Shown here piece after piece: positions 63,049 to 64,000 of a DNA stretch of 64,000 nt. The translations under genes and the position numbers were made by a program. The stretch lies in the NCBI RefSeq assembly GCF_002563965.1, contig NZ_PDJF01000001.1, positions 1,426,001 through 1,490,000 on the forward strand, read 5' to 3'. Position 1 is the stretch's first letter. The number at the start of each line of letters is the position of its first letter. Below the pieces are notes generated by a model. It did no database searches and had not been told where the DNA came from. It was given only the letters and a program-made list of their open reading frames with translations. The stretch is from Corynebacterium renale (GTDB lineage Bacteria; Actinomycetota; Actinomycetes; Mycobacteriales; Mycobacteriaceae).

Positions 63049-63540
63049 ATGGACACTAATCAACCAGATTCAGCCCCACAGCCAGACGCTAACCGGGCTG
63101 GAAACCTAGAAACCACCGAAAACAATGGTGGCGAGCAGGACACATTTGACCGTGCGTATGTGGAGAAGCTGCGCGCTGAGAACGCGAAGTACCGCAATAA
63201 GGCCAAGGAGCTTGAGCCTATGGCGCAGAAGATGCGTGAGCTTGAGGAAGTCAACAAAACGGATCTGGAGAAAGCCCAGGAACGTATCGCCGAACTTGAG
63301 GCGTTACAGAAGGCTTCCGAGTTGGAGGTGCTGCGCTCGAAGGTTGCGGTAGCTCATGGTGTTCCCGCTGCGTTGCTGCCGGCTGAGGGTGACGAAGAAT
63401 CACTGTCACAGGCAGCTAAGGCGTTAGTTGAATGGGCAAATAAGCATGAGCCCGATGTGAAGAGTTTGCCGGGTAGCCGTGCTGCGGGCGCTGACGTAAG
63501 CGTCAGTGACCGTGACGCGCAGTTCGGATTGCCAATTTAA
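63049..63540 (+). CDS. Phage capsid scaffold protein (second copy, different phage)
   Basis: 163 residues from the ATG at 63049, 4 nt after AGGAGG; ATG at 63046 is too close to it. Pro/Asp-rich N-terminus, then a coiled coil (YVEKLRAENAKYRNKAKELE; LEKAQERIAELEALQKASEL) and a segment HGVPAALLPAEGDEESLSQAAKAL, the layout of actinophage scaffold proteins. It resembles the first scaffold in architecture but not in sequence. No capsid gene follows; the phage region ends within 300 bp. The frame is intact but probably without function. Confidence 0.75.
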   Translation: MDTNQPDSAPQPDANRAGNLETTENNGGEQDTFDRAYVEKLRAENAKYRNKAKELEPMAQKMRELEEVNKTDLEKAQERIAELEALQKASELEVLRSKVAVAHGVPAALLPAEGDEESLSQAAKALVEWANKHEPDVKSLPGSRAAGADVSVSDRDAQFGLPI

Positions 63541-63772
63541 TAGCGCACCGCTCTCGCGGCGGACGCAACCCGAAAGCCCGAGGGGATAACTCTGGCCGCA
63601 GGGGAGCGAGGCTGTAGTGTGCCGCTTGATTCTCCGGATTAGCACCTTATCGTGTGTTGACTCACGGCCAAGACACGAGTGTGCGCGCATTGAAGGCGAG
63701 GGGATACCGATCGGTATTTCCGGCGTAACGCGAACTGAGGTTCCGAACCCAGCGCCACCCATTTTCATTTAG

Positions 63773-63801
63773 TTGCCAATAAGTGTTAAGCGGGCTAAGC
63801 T
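63773..63801 (+). promoter_or_regulatory. Promoter of the right-edge gene, probably leaderless
   Basis: -35 TTGCCA (63773-63778), 17-nt spacer, -10 TAAGCT (63796-63801), then 7 nt to the ATG at 63809. The same TTGCCA hexamer is used at tRNA-Asn. Confidence 0.45.
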
Positions 63802-63808
63802 TTTTGCT

Positions 63809-64000
63809 ATGAACAGCATATCCGATCCCCGTAACCCTGGAGACCCAACAAACAGCCGCCAGGATGAAAATCACTCCGAGGGTCGGCCTCAGTCCGCGAC
63901 GCAGCGGCCCCGTGTCTACCAGAGTTATCCACCGCAGCGGACCCATGAACACACCCACACGCACAGTCACGGGCCAGGACAACAACACTCGCATTCGCAC
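63809..64000 (+). CDS. Unidentified protein, His/Gln/Pro-rich N-terminus (partial, runs off right edge)
   Basis: 64 codons are visible from the ATG at 63809. The sequence is hydrophilic and disordered (DPRNPGDPTNSRQDE; RVYQSYPPQRTHE) and ends in a His-alternating stretch THEHTHTHSHG and HSHSH, which could bind zinc or nickel or simply be a spacer. Many corynebacterial membrane-anchored proteases and regulators begin with such a polar cytoplasmic tail before a membrane helix, but the diagnostic part is outside the window. Antisense frames here have no coding character. Confidence 0.55.
   Translation, partial: MNSISDPRNPGDPTNSRQDENHSEGRPQSATQRPRVYQSYPPQRTHEHTHTHSHGPGQQHSHSH

Overview
The window is a chromosomal piece of a high-GC Gram-positive bacterium, almost certainly a Corynebacterium or close relative. 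The evidence is the gene families and their order: the run fadD, hypothetical, hemW, hrcA, dnaJ2, rsmE, phoH, ybeY, CBS protein, pdxY, era, recO, uppS, zur, ArsR regulator, glyS, dgt, RNase, glmS, dnaG; an aecD-brnQ pair; a DUF222/13E12 HNH endonuclease; many GTG starts; and many promoters placed so close to the start codon that the mRNAs should be leaderless.

Region by region. 1-5.9 kb: the edge of a siderophore-type amino-acid N-hydroxylase, a divergent MarR regulator, then (minus strand) a formate-producing pyruvate formate-lyase cluster in which the enzyme is split into two genes, followed by two thiamin salvage genes. 6-15.5 kb: ribokinase, ThpR, a DUF808 membrane protein, and a tightly overlapping operon of a urate permease/UraD fusion plus a complete peptide-type ABC importer. 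15.9-29 kb: HNH protein, flavin monooxygenase, brnQ/aecD, ABC exporter, lipoprotein, idi, esterase, M3 peptidase, two small membrane proteins. 29-56.7 kb: the conserved corynebacterial block for heat shock, ribosome maturation, DNA repair, cell-wall precursors, metal homeostasis, glycyl-tRNA synthesis and replication priming. It carries a secreted RNase Sa-type nuclease with a barstar-type inhibitor at 51 kb.

56.8-63.6 kb is accessory DNA between tRNA genes. After tRNA-Asn comes a 3' remnant of UDP-GlcNAc 2-epimerase, then tRNA-Met. Beyond it lie at least two, probably three, incomplete phage head-gene modules with repeated order portal - MuF/minor capsid protein - toxin-like C-terminal domain - small putative immunity gene - terminator - scaffold. 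Portal, scaffold and MuF genes are broken (a frameshift, two in-frame TAG codons, truncations), while the toxin-like ends and adjacent small genes are intact. A 25-nt tRNA 3' end lies inside the last module. This array of phage polymorphic toxin/immunity cassettes is the most unusual part of the window. The window ends in the His-rich N-terminus of an unidentified gene.

How genes work together: split PFL plus its activase would allow fermentative growth; the permease/UraD-ABC operon suggests scavenging of purine-derived nitrogen and peptides; MbfA-like iron exporter, Zur and the ArsR regulator form a metal-homeostasis cluster; hrcA and dnaJ2 are linked by a degenerate CIRCE operator; RNase/barstar and the MuF cassettes are two independent nuclease-or-toxin/immunity systems. 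All calls are from reading the sequence and family knowledge; no searches were run.
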